From Campylobacterales bacterium (GTDB taxonomy: Bacteria > Campylobacterota > Campylobacteria > Campylobacterales > QNZT01), in NCBI GenBank assembly GCA_027023305.1, contig JALVVR010000048.1, forward strand, positions 257,633-321,632: a DNA stretch of 64,000 nt. The letters run 5' to 3'. Position numbers and translations under genes: made by a program. The notes under the pieces were generated by a model. It was not told the DNA's origin. It made no database searches and saw nothing but the letters and a program-made list of their open reading frames with translations. Of the stretch, positions 9,074 to 17,741 are shown piece by piece; position 1 is the first letter of the stretch; every line of letters starts with the position of its first letter.

Positions 9074-10081
9074 ATGGGACTTTACAAGATAGATAGCTCA
9101 GGTAAAGTTCTAAGTGGAACAAAAGAAGAAGAGAAAAAACTAGAAGTAGGTGGTAAAAACATGGAACAAAAAAAGAAGTTTCAAAACATTAATATTTTTG
9201 CTAAACAAGTTTTAGAAAAGATGAAAAAAGATGAAGTTTTACCATCTCCATCTAACTATCTCAACTACTTTGAAAAGATGTTATTAGAAAAATCTCCTGC
9301 TCAAAAAGCCTCTATGGAAGAAGTCTTAAACTTAGAAAATACCCAAGAGTTAGAAAAAGAGTATATGCAAAAAGTTGATATATACTTAAACAACAGCTAT
9401 GATAAAACTAAACAACTTTTAGAAGATATAAATACTAGCTATACAAAGATAAATAAAATAAAATCTTTTATAAAAAACAAAAGTAGTGAACTTAGTAAAA
9501 ACCCTACTTCTACAAATATAAATGCTTTTGATGCAAAAATATCACAAGCTTTAAATTCACTAGAGAGTGAACAAAATAAAGTAAAATCAGAGTACCTAGA
9601 ATTAGCAGAAGTTATGAAAGATTTCAACAAAGAATCTATCTTTGATAAAAAATATGGAGTTTATAACAAAAAATATCTTTTTGAAGCTATTCAAAATGAA
9701 CTTAAAAATCTAAAAAATCTAGAATACACAAATAGTGTTATAGCTTTTAACATAAACAGTGATGTACTAAAAAATATAAAACTAAACAGTGATAAAGATA
9801 TCGTTATAAAAACTATTGCTAAAATCATATTAAATCGTTTAAGAAGAAGTGATGTTTTAGCTCACTATGAAAATGGTATCTTTTTACTACTTTTAAAACA
9901 TACAAATTATGACAATGCCCAAAAAGCAGTAGATAGCATAAAAAACTTTGTGTCATTTTCAAACTTTATTATTGATTCAACTCCTATCCAAGCTCGTATA
10001 GATACTTCTATAATAGAAATGAAATCAAACATGAGTGTTGATGAAGTTATAAGTGATGTTATCAAGGGTCTTATAAAATGA
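9074..10081 (+). CDS. Degenerate GGDEF-domain protein, probably a non-catalytic c-di-GMP binder
   Basis: 335 residues, soluble. The N-terminal two thirds (about 30-190) are helical and Lys/Glu-rich, probably coiled coil. The C-terminal GGDEF-like domain starts near DKKYGVYNKKYLFEAI (about 192). The active-site loop reads ENGIF (266-270) instead of GGDEF, so cyclase activity is unlikely. RRSD (257-260) sits exactly five residues before it, a complete RxxD I-site. It overlaps def by 4 nt and follows clpP by 5 nt. A role as a c-di-GMP effector is inferred; the partner is unknown. Confidence 0.8.
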   Translation: MGLYKIDSSGKVLSGTKEEEKKLEVGGKNMEQKKKFQNINIFAKQVLEKMKKDEVLPSPSNYLNYFEKMLLEKSPAQKASMEEVLNLENTQELEKEYMQKVDIYLNNSYDKTKQLLEDINTSYTKINKIKSFIKNKSSELSKNPTSTNINAFDAKISQALNSLESEQNKVKSEYLELAEVMKDFNKESIFDKKYGVYNKKYLFEAIQNELKNLKNLEYTNSVIAFNINSDVLKNIKLNSDKDIVIKTIAKIILNRLRRSDVLAHYENGIFLLLLKHTNYDNAQKAVDSIKNFVSFSNFIIDSTPIQARIDTSIIEMKSNMSVDEVISDVIKGLIK

Positions 10082-10593
10082 TAAGAGAAATAGTAGTTTA
10101 TCCAGATAAAAGACTAAAGCTTGTATCAAAAGAGATAAAAGAGTTTGATGAAAAACTTCATACTCTTTTGGATGATATGTATGAAACTATGATTGCCAAA
10201 AATGGTATAGGATTAGCAGCTATTCAGATAGGTATAGATTTACAAGCTCTTATCATAAACTTAGTTAGAGAAGATGAAGAAAAACAGTTTAAAGAAGACT
10301 TGATAGAAGTCATAAACCCAAAAATCTTAGAGATGGATGGGGAAACAACCTATCAAGAAGGGTGCCTTAGTGTTCCAGAGTATTATGATGATGTAAAAAG
10401 AGCAGAGCATATAAAAGTCAGTTTCTTTGATAGAGAAGGCAAGGAACATATAAAAGAGTATGATGGACTTATGGCTATAGCTTTTCAACATGAAACAGAT
10501 CACTTAAATGGTCATCTTTTTATAGAAAAACTTTCATTTTTAAAAAGAAAAAAATTTGAAAAAGAGTGGAAAAAAAAGCTAAAAAAGAAGTAG
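10078..10593 (+). CDS. def: Peptide deformylase
   Basis: 171 residues. The three deformylase motifs are present: GIGLAAIQIG (43-52), EGCLSVP (C96, metal ligand) and QHETDHLNG (H138, E139, H142). The enzyme removes the formyl group from nascent N-termini, using Fe2+ or Zn2+. Its ATG overlaps the stop of the GGDEF-like gene by 4 nt (ATGA), and it sits in the tig-clpP-def-comM run near other nascent-chain functions. Identification is secure. Confidence 0.97.
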   Translation: MIREIVVYPDKRLKLVSKEIKEFDEKLHTLLDDMYETMIAKNGIGLAAIQIGIDLQALIINLVREDEEKQFKEDLIEVINPKILEMDGETTYQEGCLSVPEYYDDVKRAEHIKVSFFDREGKEHIKEYDGLMAIAFQHETDHLNGHLFIEKLSFLKRKKFEKEWKKKLKKK

Positions 10594-10597
10594 TATC

Positions 10598-12097
10598 ATG
10601 AAGAAAATTTTATGTGCTACTATCTTGGGTCTTAATGTAAGAGAAGTTGAAGTAGAAGTCTCTTTTATCAGATCCCTGCCATCTTTTGGTATATATGGAA
10701 TGGCTCAAACCTCAGTCAAAGAATCAGCTGAGAGAGTAAAAGCATCCCTTAGTCATATAAAGTACAAATTTCCCCCACAAAAACTCGTAGTAAATCTATC
10801 TCCATCAGATATAAAAAAAGAGGGAACTCACTTTGATTTGCCTATAGCTTTGTTGATAGCTCTTTATAAAGAAGAGATAGAGTTTTCAAACTATGTAGCA
10901 TTTGGTGAACTTGGGCTTGATGGAAGTTTAAAAGATACATCTTTAATCTTTCCTATTATATTATCCCTATCTCAAAACTTGAAAGATAAAACAGTCATAA
11001 TCCCTAAAGAGAGTTTTGAAAAAATATCTAAGATACCAAACCTAAATATAGTCTGTTTTGAAAACTTAAAAGAAGTGATAGAAAGCTTCAAAGAAGATAG
11101 TATCAAACCTATAAAAACAAAAGCTAACTTTGAATACAAAAGTATAGAGATAGCTGATAAAAAGTACTACTACTTAGAGGAGTTTAGTGAAGACTTTTTG
11201 GATATAAAAGGGCAAGAGAGAGCAAAAAGAGCCTCTTTAATATCATCAGCAGGATTTCACAACATACTCTTTGAGGGAAGTCCAGGATGTGGAAAGAGTA
11301 TGTGTGCAAAAAGGATAAGATATATACTTCCACCTATGAGCTTAGAAGAGATTTTAGAAAAAGCAAATCTTGATGCACTCAGCCTTAAAGAGGTAGAGTT
11401 TACTCCTCTAAGAGAGTTTAGAAGTCCTCATCATACAGCCAGTCGTTCTAGTATCTTTGGAGGAGCAAACAGGGCTATTGGTGAGGTAGCTTTAGCAAAT
11501 AATTCTGTCCTTTTCTTTGATGAGATTACTTATTTTCAAAAAAGTGTTTTGGAGAGTTTAAGAGAACCTTTACAAGACCATAAAATTCTAGTTTCAAGAA
11601 CTAAAGACAAGATTGAGTATCAAACAAAGTTTTTGTTTATATCAGCTATGAATCCTTGCCCTTGTGGAAACTTGCTTAGTAAAACTAAAGAGTGTAAATG
11701 CAATGAAGTTGAGATAAAAAGATATAAAAACAAACTAAGCTCCCCACTACTTGATAGGATAGAGCTTTATGTCCAAATGGAAGAAATAGACCTAAAAGAT
11801 AAACCTTCACTATCTTCAAAGCAGATGCAAGAAATGATACTAAAAGCTTTTACAAAACAAAAGCAAAGAGAGCAAAAAGAGTTAAATGGAAAGCTAAGTG
11901 ATAGTGAGATTTTAAAATTTTGTTTCCTTGATGATGATTTAGAAAATATCTTAAATAATGCTATAATACGATTTGAACTTAGCCAACGAGCTATAAACAA
12001 CATAAAAAAAGTTTCTCGAACTATCGCTGATTTAGATGATAGTGAGACGATAAAAAAAGAGCACCTTTTGGAGGCTCTTTCATTTAGGATGAAGTGA
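10598..12097 (+). CDS. comM: YifB/ComM-type Mg-chelatase-like AAA+ ATPase
   Basis: 499 residues. An N-terminal ChlI-type domain precedes an AAA+ module with Walker A GSPGCGKS (about 227-234), Walker B VLFFDEI and a zinc-ligand-like cluster NPCPCGNLLSKTKECKC. The C-terminal lid is the Mg-chelatase-related domain. In Vibrio, ComM is a hexameric branch-migration helicase that helps integrate DNA during transformation; competence in this organism is not shown. It begins 5 nt after def and overlaps nnr in TGATG. Confidence 0.9.
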   Translation: MKKILCATILGLNVREVEVEVSFIRSLPSFGIYGMAQTSVKESAERVKASLSHIKYKFPPQKLVVNLSPSDIKKEGTHFDLPIALLIALYKEEIEFSNYVAFGELGLDGSLKDTSLIFPIILSLSQNLKDKTVIIPKESFEKISKIPNLNIVCFENLKEVIESFKEDSIKPIKTKANFEYKSIEIADKKYYYLEEFSEDFLDIKGQERAKRASLISSAGFHNILFEGSPGCGKSMCAKRIRYILPPMSLEEILEKANLDALSLKEVEFTPLREFRSPHHTASRSSIFGGANRAIGEVALANNSVLFFDEITYFQKSVLESLREPLQDHKILVSRTKDKIEYQTKFLFISAMNPCPCGNLLSKTKECKCNEVEIKRYKNKLSSPLLDRIELYVQMEEIDLKDKPSLSSKQMQEMILKAFTKQKQREQKELNGKLSDSEILKFCFLDDDLENILNNAIIRFELSQRAINNIKKVSRTIADLDDSETIKKEHLLEALSFRMK

Positions 12098-13458
12098 TGA
12101 AAAAAGTATTTAAAGAGGTTGATAGTTTAGATAAAAGATGTTATGAAGAGCATGGATTAACAGAAGATATATTGATGGAAAATGCTGCTTTAGGATTGGC
12201 TCATGTTATCCCAAAAGAAGCAAAAACCATCCTCATAGCCAGTGGACTTGGAAATAATGGTGCAGATGGTATAACTTTAGCTCGTATTCTTCATAAACAA
12301 AAAGATGTAAAATTATACCTTCCACTTGATGTAAAGTCCCCTATGGCAAAACTTCAACTTGATAGAGCTAAAAAGATAGGTGTAGAGCTAGTTCAAAATT
12401 GTGAAGGAGAGTTTGATGTAGTTGTAGAAGCTCTGTTTGGAAGTGGATTAAACAGAGAGTTAAGTAGTGAGATAAAAGAAACTATAAAAAAACTTAACCG
12501 AAAAGATGCTTTCAAAATAGCATGTGATATGCCAACTGGAGATTTTAAATCTGATGTTACTGTAACTATGGGTGCATATAAAGAGGAGATGTTTTTAGAC
12601 TCTAAAAAAGATTTAGTAGGTGAGATAAAAGTAGCAAACCTAGGAGTTAGTGAAGAGATTTATCAAACTAGTAGTAAAACTTATCTACTTGAAGAGAGTG
12701 ATATGAAACTTCCTTTTAGAGATAAACAAGACACAAACAAAGGCTCTTTTGGACATCTTTCAGTCGTAGCTGGTAAAAAACTTGGTGCAGCACTTTTGAG
12801 TAGTGAGGCTGGATTTGCCTTTGGAAGTGGTTTGGTTACTATAGTAGAAAATGAAAACTACCAAACACCTTGTCATATCATGAACAGTTGTCAAGTTCCT
12901 CAAAAAACAACTGCCCTTGCTATCGGTATGGGACTTGGAAACATGTATGATGATGAGTATCTAAAAAAGTTTCTATTTGATGGGGATTACCCTCTTTTGA
13001 TAGATGCTGATTTGTTTTACAGAGATATTATAAAAAAGTTACTAACTAGCAAAAAAGAGATAGTTTTAACTCCTCATCCAAAAGAATTTAGTGCACTTTT
13101 AGAAATATGCGGATTTGGTAAAGTTTCAGTAGAAGAGATACAAAAAAGAAGATTTTTCTATGCAAGAGAGTTTAGTAAAAAGTATAAAGATGTAGTTTTA
13201 CTTTTAAAAGGTGCAAATACCCTGATAGCACAAAATGAAACTATCTATATAAACACTTTTGGCTCAAATATCCTTAGCAAAGGTGGAAGTGGAGATATAC
13301 TAGCAGGACTCATAGCCTCACTTTTAGCTCAAGGATACTCTACAATCAACTCAGCGATAAGTGGAAGTTTAGCACATACACTTTCACTTAAAAACTTTAC
13401 TAAAAACAACTATGCTCTAAACCCTAGAGACATCATAAAAGGGATACAAACTCTTTGA
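12097..13458 (+). CDS. nnr: Bifunctional NAD(P)H-hydrate epimerase / dehydratase
   Basis: About 453 residues from the ATG at 12097 (preferred over the GTG at 12094 because TGATG couples it to comM and AGGATGAAG precedes it). An N-terminal YjeF_N domain (SGLGNNGADGITLARIL, then CDMPTGDF) carries the epimerase, and a C-terminal ribokinase-like domain carries the ADP-dependent dehydratase (GGSGDILAGLIASLLAQG). It repairs hydrated NADH and NADPH. The YjeF_N part is shorter than in E. coli, but both catalytic segments are visible. Confidence 0.92.
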   Translation: MKKVFKEVDSLDKRCYEEHGLTEDILMENAALGLAHVIPKEAKTILIASGLGNNGADGITLARILHKQKDVKLYLPLDVKSPMAKLQLDRAKKIGVELVQNCEGEFDVVVEALFGSGLNRELSSEIKETIKKLNRKDAFKIACDMPTGDFKSDVTVTMGAYKEEMFLDSKKDLVGEIKVANLGVSEEIYQTSSKTYLLEESDMKLPFRDKQDTNKGSFGHLSVVAGKKLGAALLSSEAGFAFGSGLVTIVENENYQTPCHIMNSCQVPQKTTALAIGMGLGNMYDDEYLKKFLFDGDYPLLIDADLFYRDIIKKLLTSKKEIVLTPHPKEFSALLEICGFGKVSVEEIQKRRFFYAREFSKKYKDVVLLLKGANTLIAQNETIYINTFGSNILSKGGSGDILAGLIASLLAQGYSTINSAISGSLAHTLSLKNFTKNNYALNPRDIIKGIQTL

Positions 13459-14015
13459 AAAAGATAGCTATCCTCTTTAGTGGGGAGGGAACAAATATGG
13501 AAAACATCATAAAAACTCTTCATGATAAAAAGATAAAAGTAGTAAAAACCATCACAAATAACTCAAATGCAAATGGCATAAAAAGAGCTAAAAAATACAA
13601 TATCCCAACAATAATAGTAGATAATAAAAACTTTAATAGCAGAGAAGATTTTGATAAAGAGTTAGTAAGTGAGCTTAAAAAAGATAATCTAGATTTAGTA
13701 GTTCTAGCTGGTTTTATGAGGATTTTAACCCATACTTTTACAGACAATATAAAGTCTATAAACATCCACCCTTCACTTTTACCTCACTTCAAAGGTGCAA
13801 AGGCTATAGAAAGAAGTTTTGAAAGTGATATAAAAGAGGCCGGAGTGAGTGTTCATGATGTAACAAGTGAACTTGATGGTGGAGAGATCCTCCTACAAAA
13901 AAGCTTCAAAAAAGAAGATATGAACTTTACTGAGTTTGAAAAAAGGATACATGAGATAGAATACTCTTTGTATCCAAAAGCGATACTAAAATATTTAGGG
14001 GAAAAATATGAGTGA
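13455..14015 (+). CDS. purN: Phosphoribosylglycinamide formyltransferase
   Basis: 186 residues. Formyltransferase fold with [11 protein letters not shown] at the N-terminus (phosphate loop). The catalytic segment is [13 protein letters not shown] (Asn and His of the triad), with the Asp in [14 protein letters not shown]. It transfers the formyl group of 10-formyl-THF to GAR in purine synthesis. It overlaps nnr by 4 nt and thiG by 8 nt, so it is part of the same co-transcribed run. Confidence 0.95.
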   Translation: MKKIAILFSGEGTNMENIIKTLHDKKIKVVKTITNNSNANGIKRAKKYNIPTIIVDNKNFNSREDFDKELVSELKKDNLDLVVLAGFMRILTHTFTDNIKSINIHPSLLPHFKGAKAIERSFESDIKEAGVSVHDVTSELDGGEILLQKSFKKEDMNFTEFEKRIHEIEYSLYPKAILKYLGEKYE

Positions 14016-14793
14016 TATTTTAAAAGTGGGAAAATATGAATTTTCAAGTAGATTGATAGTAGGTAGTGGAAAGTATCCAGACTTTAAAACAACAAGAGAT
14101 GCAACACTAGCTAGCGAATCAAGCATGATAACAGTAGCTGTAAGAAGAGTAAACATAACAAATCCTGATGAAGAAAACTTGATGGATTATTTTAAAGATA
14201 CAAATGTACAGATTTTACCAAATAGTGCAGGATGTACAACAGCCCAAGATGCGATAACTCTTTTTAGAATGGTAAGAGAAGCAACTGGCATAGACATAAT
14301 AAAAATGGAAGTTATAGGAGATACTGCAAAAACTCTTTATCCTGATGTTATGGCTACATTAGAGGCTACAAAAGTTTTAGCAAAAGAGGGCTTTACTGTT
14401 ATGGCATATACAAATGATGACCCTATCATGGCAAAAAGACTAGAAGATGCTGGAGCAGCTGCAGTTATGCCACTAGCTGCACCTATAGGAAGTGGCTTAG
14501 GTGTCCAAAACAGATACAATGTCCTTTTTGTAAAAGAAGCTGTTCAAGTTCCCGTTATAGTAGATGCAGGAATAGGATGTGCAAGTGATGCAAGTATAGC
14601 TATGGAGATAGGAGCTGATGGAGTTTTAACAAATACTGCTATCGCTCAAGCTCAAAATCCAGTTTTGATGGCAGAAGCTATGAAATTAGCAGTACAAGCT
14701 GGAAGAAAAAGTTTTGAAGCTGGAAGAATTTTAAAAAGACCTTTTGCCACTGCAAGTAGCCCAACTGAGGGACTTGTAGAGTTTGGAAAATAA
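14008..14793 (+). CDS. thiG: Thiazole synthase
   Basis: 261 residues. TIM-barrel ThiG with the opening [14 protein letters not shown], the Schiff-base lysine region IIKMEVIGD, and the phosphate-binding C-terminal segments [12 protein letters not shown] and [12 protein letters not shown]. It forms the thiazole phosphate of thiamine from DXP, dehydroglycine and ThiS thiocarboxylate. It is alone here (no thiS, thiF or thiH next to it) and no TPP riboswitch precedes it. It overlaps purN by 8 nt and ends the operon before the tRNA promoter. Confidence 0.96.
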   Translation: MSDILKVGKYEFSSRLIVGSGKYPDFKTTRDATLASESSMITVAVRRVNITNPDEENLMDYFKDTNVQILPNSAGCTTAQDAITLFRMVREATGIDIIKMEVIGDTAKTLYPDVMATLEATKVLAKEGFTVMAYTNDDPIMAKRLEDAGAAAVMPLAAPIGSGLGVQNRYNVLFVKEAVQVPVIVDAGIGCASDASIAMEIGADGVLTNTAIAQAQNPVLMAEAMKLAVQAGRKSFEAGRILKRPFATASSPTEGLVEFGK

Positions 14794-14818
14794 TTTTTAA
14801 AATTTAAGCAAAAAACTC

Positions 14819-14847
14819 TTGACATTTTAAGGTTTTTAAGGTATTAT
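14819..14847 (+). promoter_or_regulatory. Strong sigma-70 promoter of the tRNA operon
   Basis: TTGACA (14819-14824), 17-nt spacer, TATTAT (14842-14847). The -35 is perfect and the -10 has one mismatch. It starts 25 nt after thiG and lies 38 nt before the first tRNA. Confidence 0.85.
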
Positions 14848-14850
14848 CTC

Positions 14851-14881
14851 AACCTCAAAGCGATTGATTTGCTCTGAGGTT
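14851..14881 (+). promoter_or_regulatory. Leader stem-loop in front of tRNA-Pro
   Basis: AACCTCA (14851-14857) pairs with TGAGGTT (14875-14881). A further AGC/GCT inner stem lies beyond one mismatch. The hairpin occupies nearly the whole predicted 5' leader and ends 4 nt before the tRNA, a likely RNase processing context (inference). Confidence 0.55.
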
Positions 14882-14885
14882 GTTT

Positions 14886-14963
14886 CGGAGTGTAGCGCAG
14901 CCTGGTTAGCGCACCTGGTTTGGGACCAGGGGGTCGAAGGTTCGAATCCTTTCACTCCGACCA
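14886..14963 (+). tRNA. tRNA-Pro (anticodon TGG)
   Basis: Acceptor CGGAGTG pairs with CACTCCG. Anticodon loop TTTGGGA between CCTGG and CCAGG gives TGG. TTCGAAT T-loop; CCA is encoded at 14961-14963. Confidence 0.97.
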
Positions 14964-14995
14964 TTTTAAAATTATAAAAATAAGACCTGATATAT

Positions 14996-15073
14996 GGTGG
15001 GTGTAGTTCAGTTGGTTAGAACACCAGTTTGTGGCACTGGGGGTCGCGGGTTCGAATCCCGTCATCCACCCCA
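14996..15073 (+). tRNA. tRNA-His (anticodon GTG)
   Basis: Acceptor GTGGGTG pairs with CATCCAC, with the extra G-1 (14996) opposite C73, the histidine identity pair. Anticodon loop TTGTGGC gives GTG. CCA is encoded. Confidence 0.97.
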
Positions 15074-15093
15074 TTGCCAAAGTAGCAGACGAG

Positions 15094-15170
15094 GCGCTCG
15101 TGGCTCAATTGGATAGAGCAACAGACTTCGGATCTGTAGGTTATAGGTTCGACTCCTATCGAGCGTGCCA
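15094..15170 (+). tRNA. tRNA-Arg (anticodon TCG)
   Basis: Acceptor GCGCTCG pairs with CGAGCGT. The loop CTTCGGA between ACAGA and TCTGT gives anticodon TCG. CCA is encoded. Confidence 0.95.
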
Positions 15171-15197
15171 CTTATTTTTATACTATTGTTAAACTGT

Positions 15198-15274
15198 GCG
15201 CTCGTAGCTCAGCTGGATAGAGCATCGCCCTTCTAAGGCGAGGGTCTCAGGTTCGAATCCTGACGGGCGTACCA
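15198..15274 (+). tRNA. tRNA-Arg (anticodon TCT)
   Basis: Acceptor GCGCTCG pairs with CGGGCGT. The loop CTTCTAA between TCGCC and GGCGA gives anticodon TCT, reading AGA, the main Arg codon of this AT-rich genome. CCA is encoded. Confidence 0.96.
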
Positions 15275-15316
15275 CTTTTTTAAGGTGAAGAAGTTATAAT
15301 CACCTTACTTTTTTGT

Positions 15317-15401
15317 GCGGATGTGGTGAAATTGGTATACACGCCAGACTTAGGATCTGGTGCCTCACGGTGTGGAGGTTCAAGTCCTCTCATCCGCACC
15401 A
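15317..15401 (+). tRNA. tRNA-Leu (anticodon TAG)
   Basis: 85 nt with the long class II variable arm. Acceptor GCGGATG pairs with CATCCGC. The loop CTTAGGA between CCAGA and TCTGG gives TAG. CCA is encoded. Confidence 0.97.
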
Positions 15402-15413
15402 TTCTTTTAAAAA

Positions 15414-16613
15414 TTAAATTTTCTCAACAAACTCTTTAAACTTATTTCCCCTATCAGCATAAGATTTAAACTGATCAAAACTTGCAGCAGCTGGAGATAG
15501 CAGGGCTACTTGATTATTATTTGTAAAGATTTTTGATATTGTTTTTACTGCATTTTGAAGATTTTGACAAGGTGTTGATTTTATATCATGAGAGGATGCA
15601 AGGTTGTTTAGTTTTTCCTCATTTACACCTATGGTAAATATAGATACATTTTTAGGTAAGTTTTCAAAAAGTGGTTTTAAATCTGCACCCTTATCATCTC
15701 CACCTAAAATCAAAAATATCTCTTTATCTTTTAGGCCTTTTACAGCTGCCAAGGTTGCATCTAAGTTTGTAGCTTTTGAGTCATTTATCCAAACTCTTCC
15801 TTTTTTGTCTTTAACCTTTTCTACTCTATGTTCTCCTATAGAAAATGAGTTTATTTTTTCATAATCAACCTCATCAAAGAGTATCTTTGTAACTGCCGAA
15901 GCAAGTGAAGCATCAGTCAAGAAAGGATCACTAAACTTTATCTTATCTAACTCTATATCAAACTCTTTTGCCAAATCCTCAGCATTTTCATATCCTATCA
16001 AAAAGCCATCAGTTTTTAGTGAAGCATACTTTTTAGGAACTATTGCTATCTCTCCCTCTTTTAGGCTTTGTATAGGTTTTAGTTTAGCTTTTTCATACTC
16101 ACTAAAACTTCCGTGCCATGAAGTATGGTCATCACTTATAGGAAGAAGTATATAAAGATTTGGTTTTGCCTTGTTTGTATAGTGAAGAGTAAAAGAGCTA
16201 GTTTCTAGTATCCATATAGAAGCATTTTTATCTAGATTTGCTAGTGGAGTTCCTATATTTCCCCCTGCAACTGCTCCTCTTTTTTTTAGTAAAAACTCTA
16301 TCATAGCCGTTGAGGTAGTCTTTCCATTTGTCCCACTTATCCAAATACTATAAGGCATATCATCATAAAAAAAGTCATACTCACTAACTAGATTTTTTGC
16401 TTTTTGTATAAGAGGATTTGACGGAGGGATTCCTGGACTTGTTACCTCTATATCACTTTTATCTGGATCAAACATATCACTTTGCAAAAACTCATTTCCA
16501 CTCTTTTTATCAACTGCAAAGCCATTAAAACTATCATCAAAGATTTGACAATTTCCTAACTTCTCGGCTATTGCCTTTGTAGTTATACCATATCCAAAAA
16601 GTGATACTCTCAT
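15414..16613 (-). CDS. murD: UDP-N-acetylmuramoyl-L-alanine--D-glutamate ligase
   Basis: 399 residues, a little shorter than E. coli MurD. Mur ligase central domain with ATP loop SGTNGKTT, then HTSWHGSFSEYEKAK, and the C-terminal domain EHRVEKVKDKKGRVWINDSKATNLDA and LGGDDKGAD. It adds D-Glu to UDP-MurNAc-L-Ala in peptidoglycan precursor synthesis. It lies 4 nt downstream of mraY, as part of a dispersed cell-wall cluster. It converges on the tRNA operon with only 12 nt between them and no clear terminator. Confidence 0.95.
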   Translation of the reverse strand: MRVSLFGYGITTKAIAEKLGNCQIFDDSFNGFAVDKKSGNEFLQSDMFDPDKSDIEVTSPGIPPSNPLIQKAKNLVSEYDFFYDDMPYSIWISGTNGKTTSTAMIEFLLKKRGAVAGGNIGTPLANLDKNASIWILETSSFTLHYTNKAKPNLYILLPISDDHTSWHGSFSEYEKAKLKPIQSLKEGEIAIVPKKYASLKTDGFLIGYENAEDLAKEFDIELDKIKFSDPFLTDASLASAVTKILFDEVDYEKINSFSIGEHRVEKVKDKKGRVWINDSKATNLDATLAAVKGLKDKEIFLILGGDDKGADLKPLFENLPKNVSIFTIGVNEEKLNNLASSHDIKSTPCQNLQNAVKTISKIFTNNNQVALLSPAAASFDQFKSYADRGNKFKEFVEKI

Positions 16614-16617
16614 GAAG

Positions 16618-17679
16618 TTACCTTAGTTTTAGTGAGATTAGAGCTAAAAGATTTGATAAAAATGCCATTAGCCAAAATCTTACTATTATTTTATTTTCAG
16701 CCCACCCTTTTATCTCAAAGTGATGGTGAATAGGAGCCATTTTGAAAATCCTCTTTTTTCTAGTCTTATAACTTCCAACTTGGAGTATCACTGAAACAGT
16801 TTCCATCACAAAAACAAAACCTACTAAAATAAGAAGTATTTCATTTTTAGTTACTACTGCTAGGTAAGCTATAAATCCTCCAAGAGCCAAACTCCCACTA
16901 TCTCCCATAAAAACCTCAGCTGGATGTGCATTGTACCAAAGAAAAGCAGATAGAGAGCCTATGAGAGCAGAAGCTACTATAACAACTTCACCCACTCCTT
17001 TTATGTTAGGTAAAAGCAAATATTTACTCAAAATTGCATGACCTATAAAATAAGCAAATGTACCCAAAGTTGCTATCGAAAATATGCTAGGAACAGTAGC
17101 TAATCCATCAAGTCCATCTGTTAGATTTACTGCATTTGAAGTTGCAACAAAAACAAAAATCCAAAATAAAACAGCAAAAAAGTGCATATCATATAGTGGA
17201 AACTTATAAAATGGTATATATAAGTTTGTAGGAAAAGAGTTTAAATATAAAAACATACCTATCATGAAAGATGCTATTATCTGTAAAAACATTTTTTTTC
17301 TTGATGTAAGTCCAGCTTGATTTGAGTTATTTGTTATTTTGTCATAATCATCTTTTATACCAATAGCCACAAAAAGTAGAAGTGTTAAAATCCCACCTAT
17401 TGCATATATACTAGAGAGTTTTATAGTAAGTAAAGATACTACAATAGTTGTCATGACAAAAACAACTCCTCCCATCGTAGGTGTTGAAGATTTCTTTTGA
17501 TGAGCTTCAGGAGCTAACTCATATATAGGTTGATTAGTTTTTTTATTTTTAAGCCACTCTATAAATCTTGGAAATATAAACATAGAAAATGAAAAAGCTA
17601 AAAAAAATGCAATTCCAGCTCGCACGGTTATGTATTGAAACAAGTTGATATGAAAAACTTCATATAAATAATAAAGCAT
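16618..17679 (-). CDS. mraY: Phospho-N-acetylmuramoyl-pentapeptide-transferase
   Basis: 353 residues, about ten TM helices. Signature loops: [33 protein letters not shown] and MAPIHHHFE. It transfers phospho-MurNAc-pentapeptide to undecaprenyl phosphate (lipid I). It is transcribed divergently from gpmI with both genes using TTAGGAAA-type Shine-Dalgarno sequences, and murD follows after 4 nt. Confidence 0.97.
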   Translation of the reverse strand: MLYYLYEVFHINLFQYITVRAGIAFFLAFSFSMFIFPRFIEWLKNKKTNQPIYELAPEAHQKKSSTPTMGGVVFVMTTIVVSLLTIKLSSIYAIGGILTLLLFVAIGIKDDYDKITNNSNQAGLTSRKKMFLQIIASFMIGMFLYLNSFPTNLYIPFYKFPLYDMHFFAVLFWIFVFVATSNAVNLTDGLDGLATVPSIFSIATLGTFAYFIGHAILSKYLLLPNIKGVGEVVIVASALIGSLSAFLWYNAHPAEVFMGDSGSLALGGFIAYLAVVTKNEILLILVGFVFVMETVSVILQVGSYKTRKKRIFKMAPIHHHFEIKGWAENKIIVRFWLMAFLSNLLALISLKLR

Positions 17680-17717
17680 ATAGTTTCCTAAGTTGTATTA
17701 TATAAGACAACATCGAT

Positions 17718-17723
17718 TATAAT
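17718..17723 (+). promoter_or_regulatory. -10 element for gpmI
   Basis: Perfect TATAAT, 18 nt before the gpmI ATG. The possible -35 TTGTAT (17693-17698) is 19 nt away, so it is weak. Confidence 0.4.
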
Positions 17724-17741
17724 GAAAAAAACTTTAGGAAA

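Noticed and set aside
9074..10081. Active diguanylate cyclase
   Set aside because: The active-site loop reads ENGIF, so key catalytic Gly and Glu residues are missing.
14794..14885. TPP riboswitch near thiG
   Set aside because: The only structured element is downstream of thiG, in the tRNA leader, with no THI-box motifs.
14886..15401. tRNA cluster as an integration site of a mobile element
   Set aside because: No integrase, direct repeat of a tRNA 3' end or foreign cargo is next to it; the flanks are thiG and murD.
17682..17741. TTTCCTAA/TTAGGAAA inverted repeat between mraY and gpmI as an operator
   Set aside because: Both arms are simply the Shine-Dalgarno regions of the two divergent genes.
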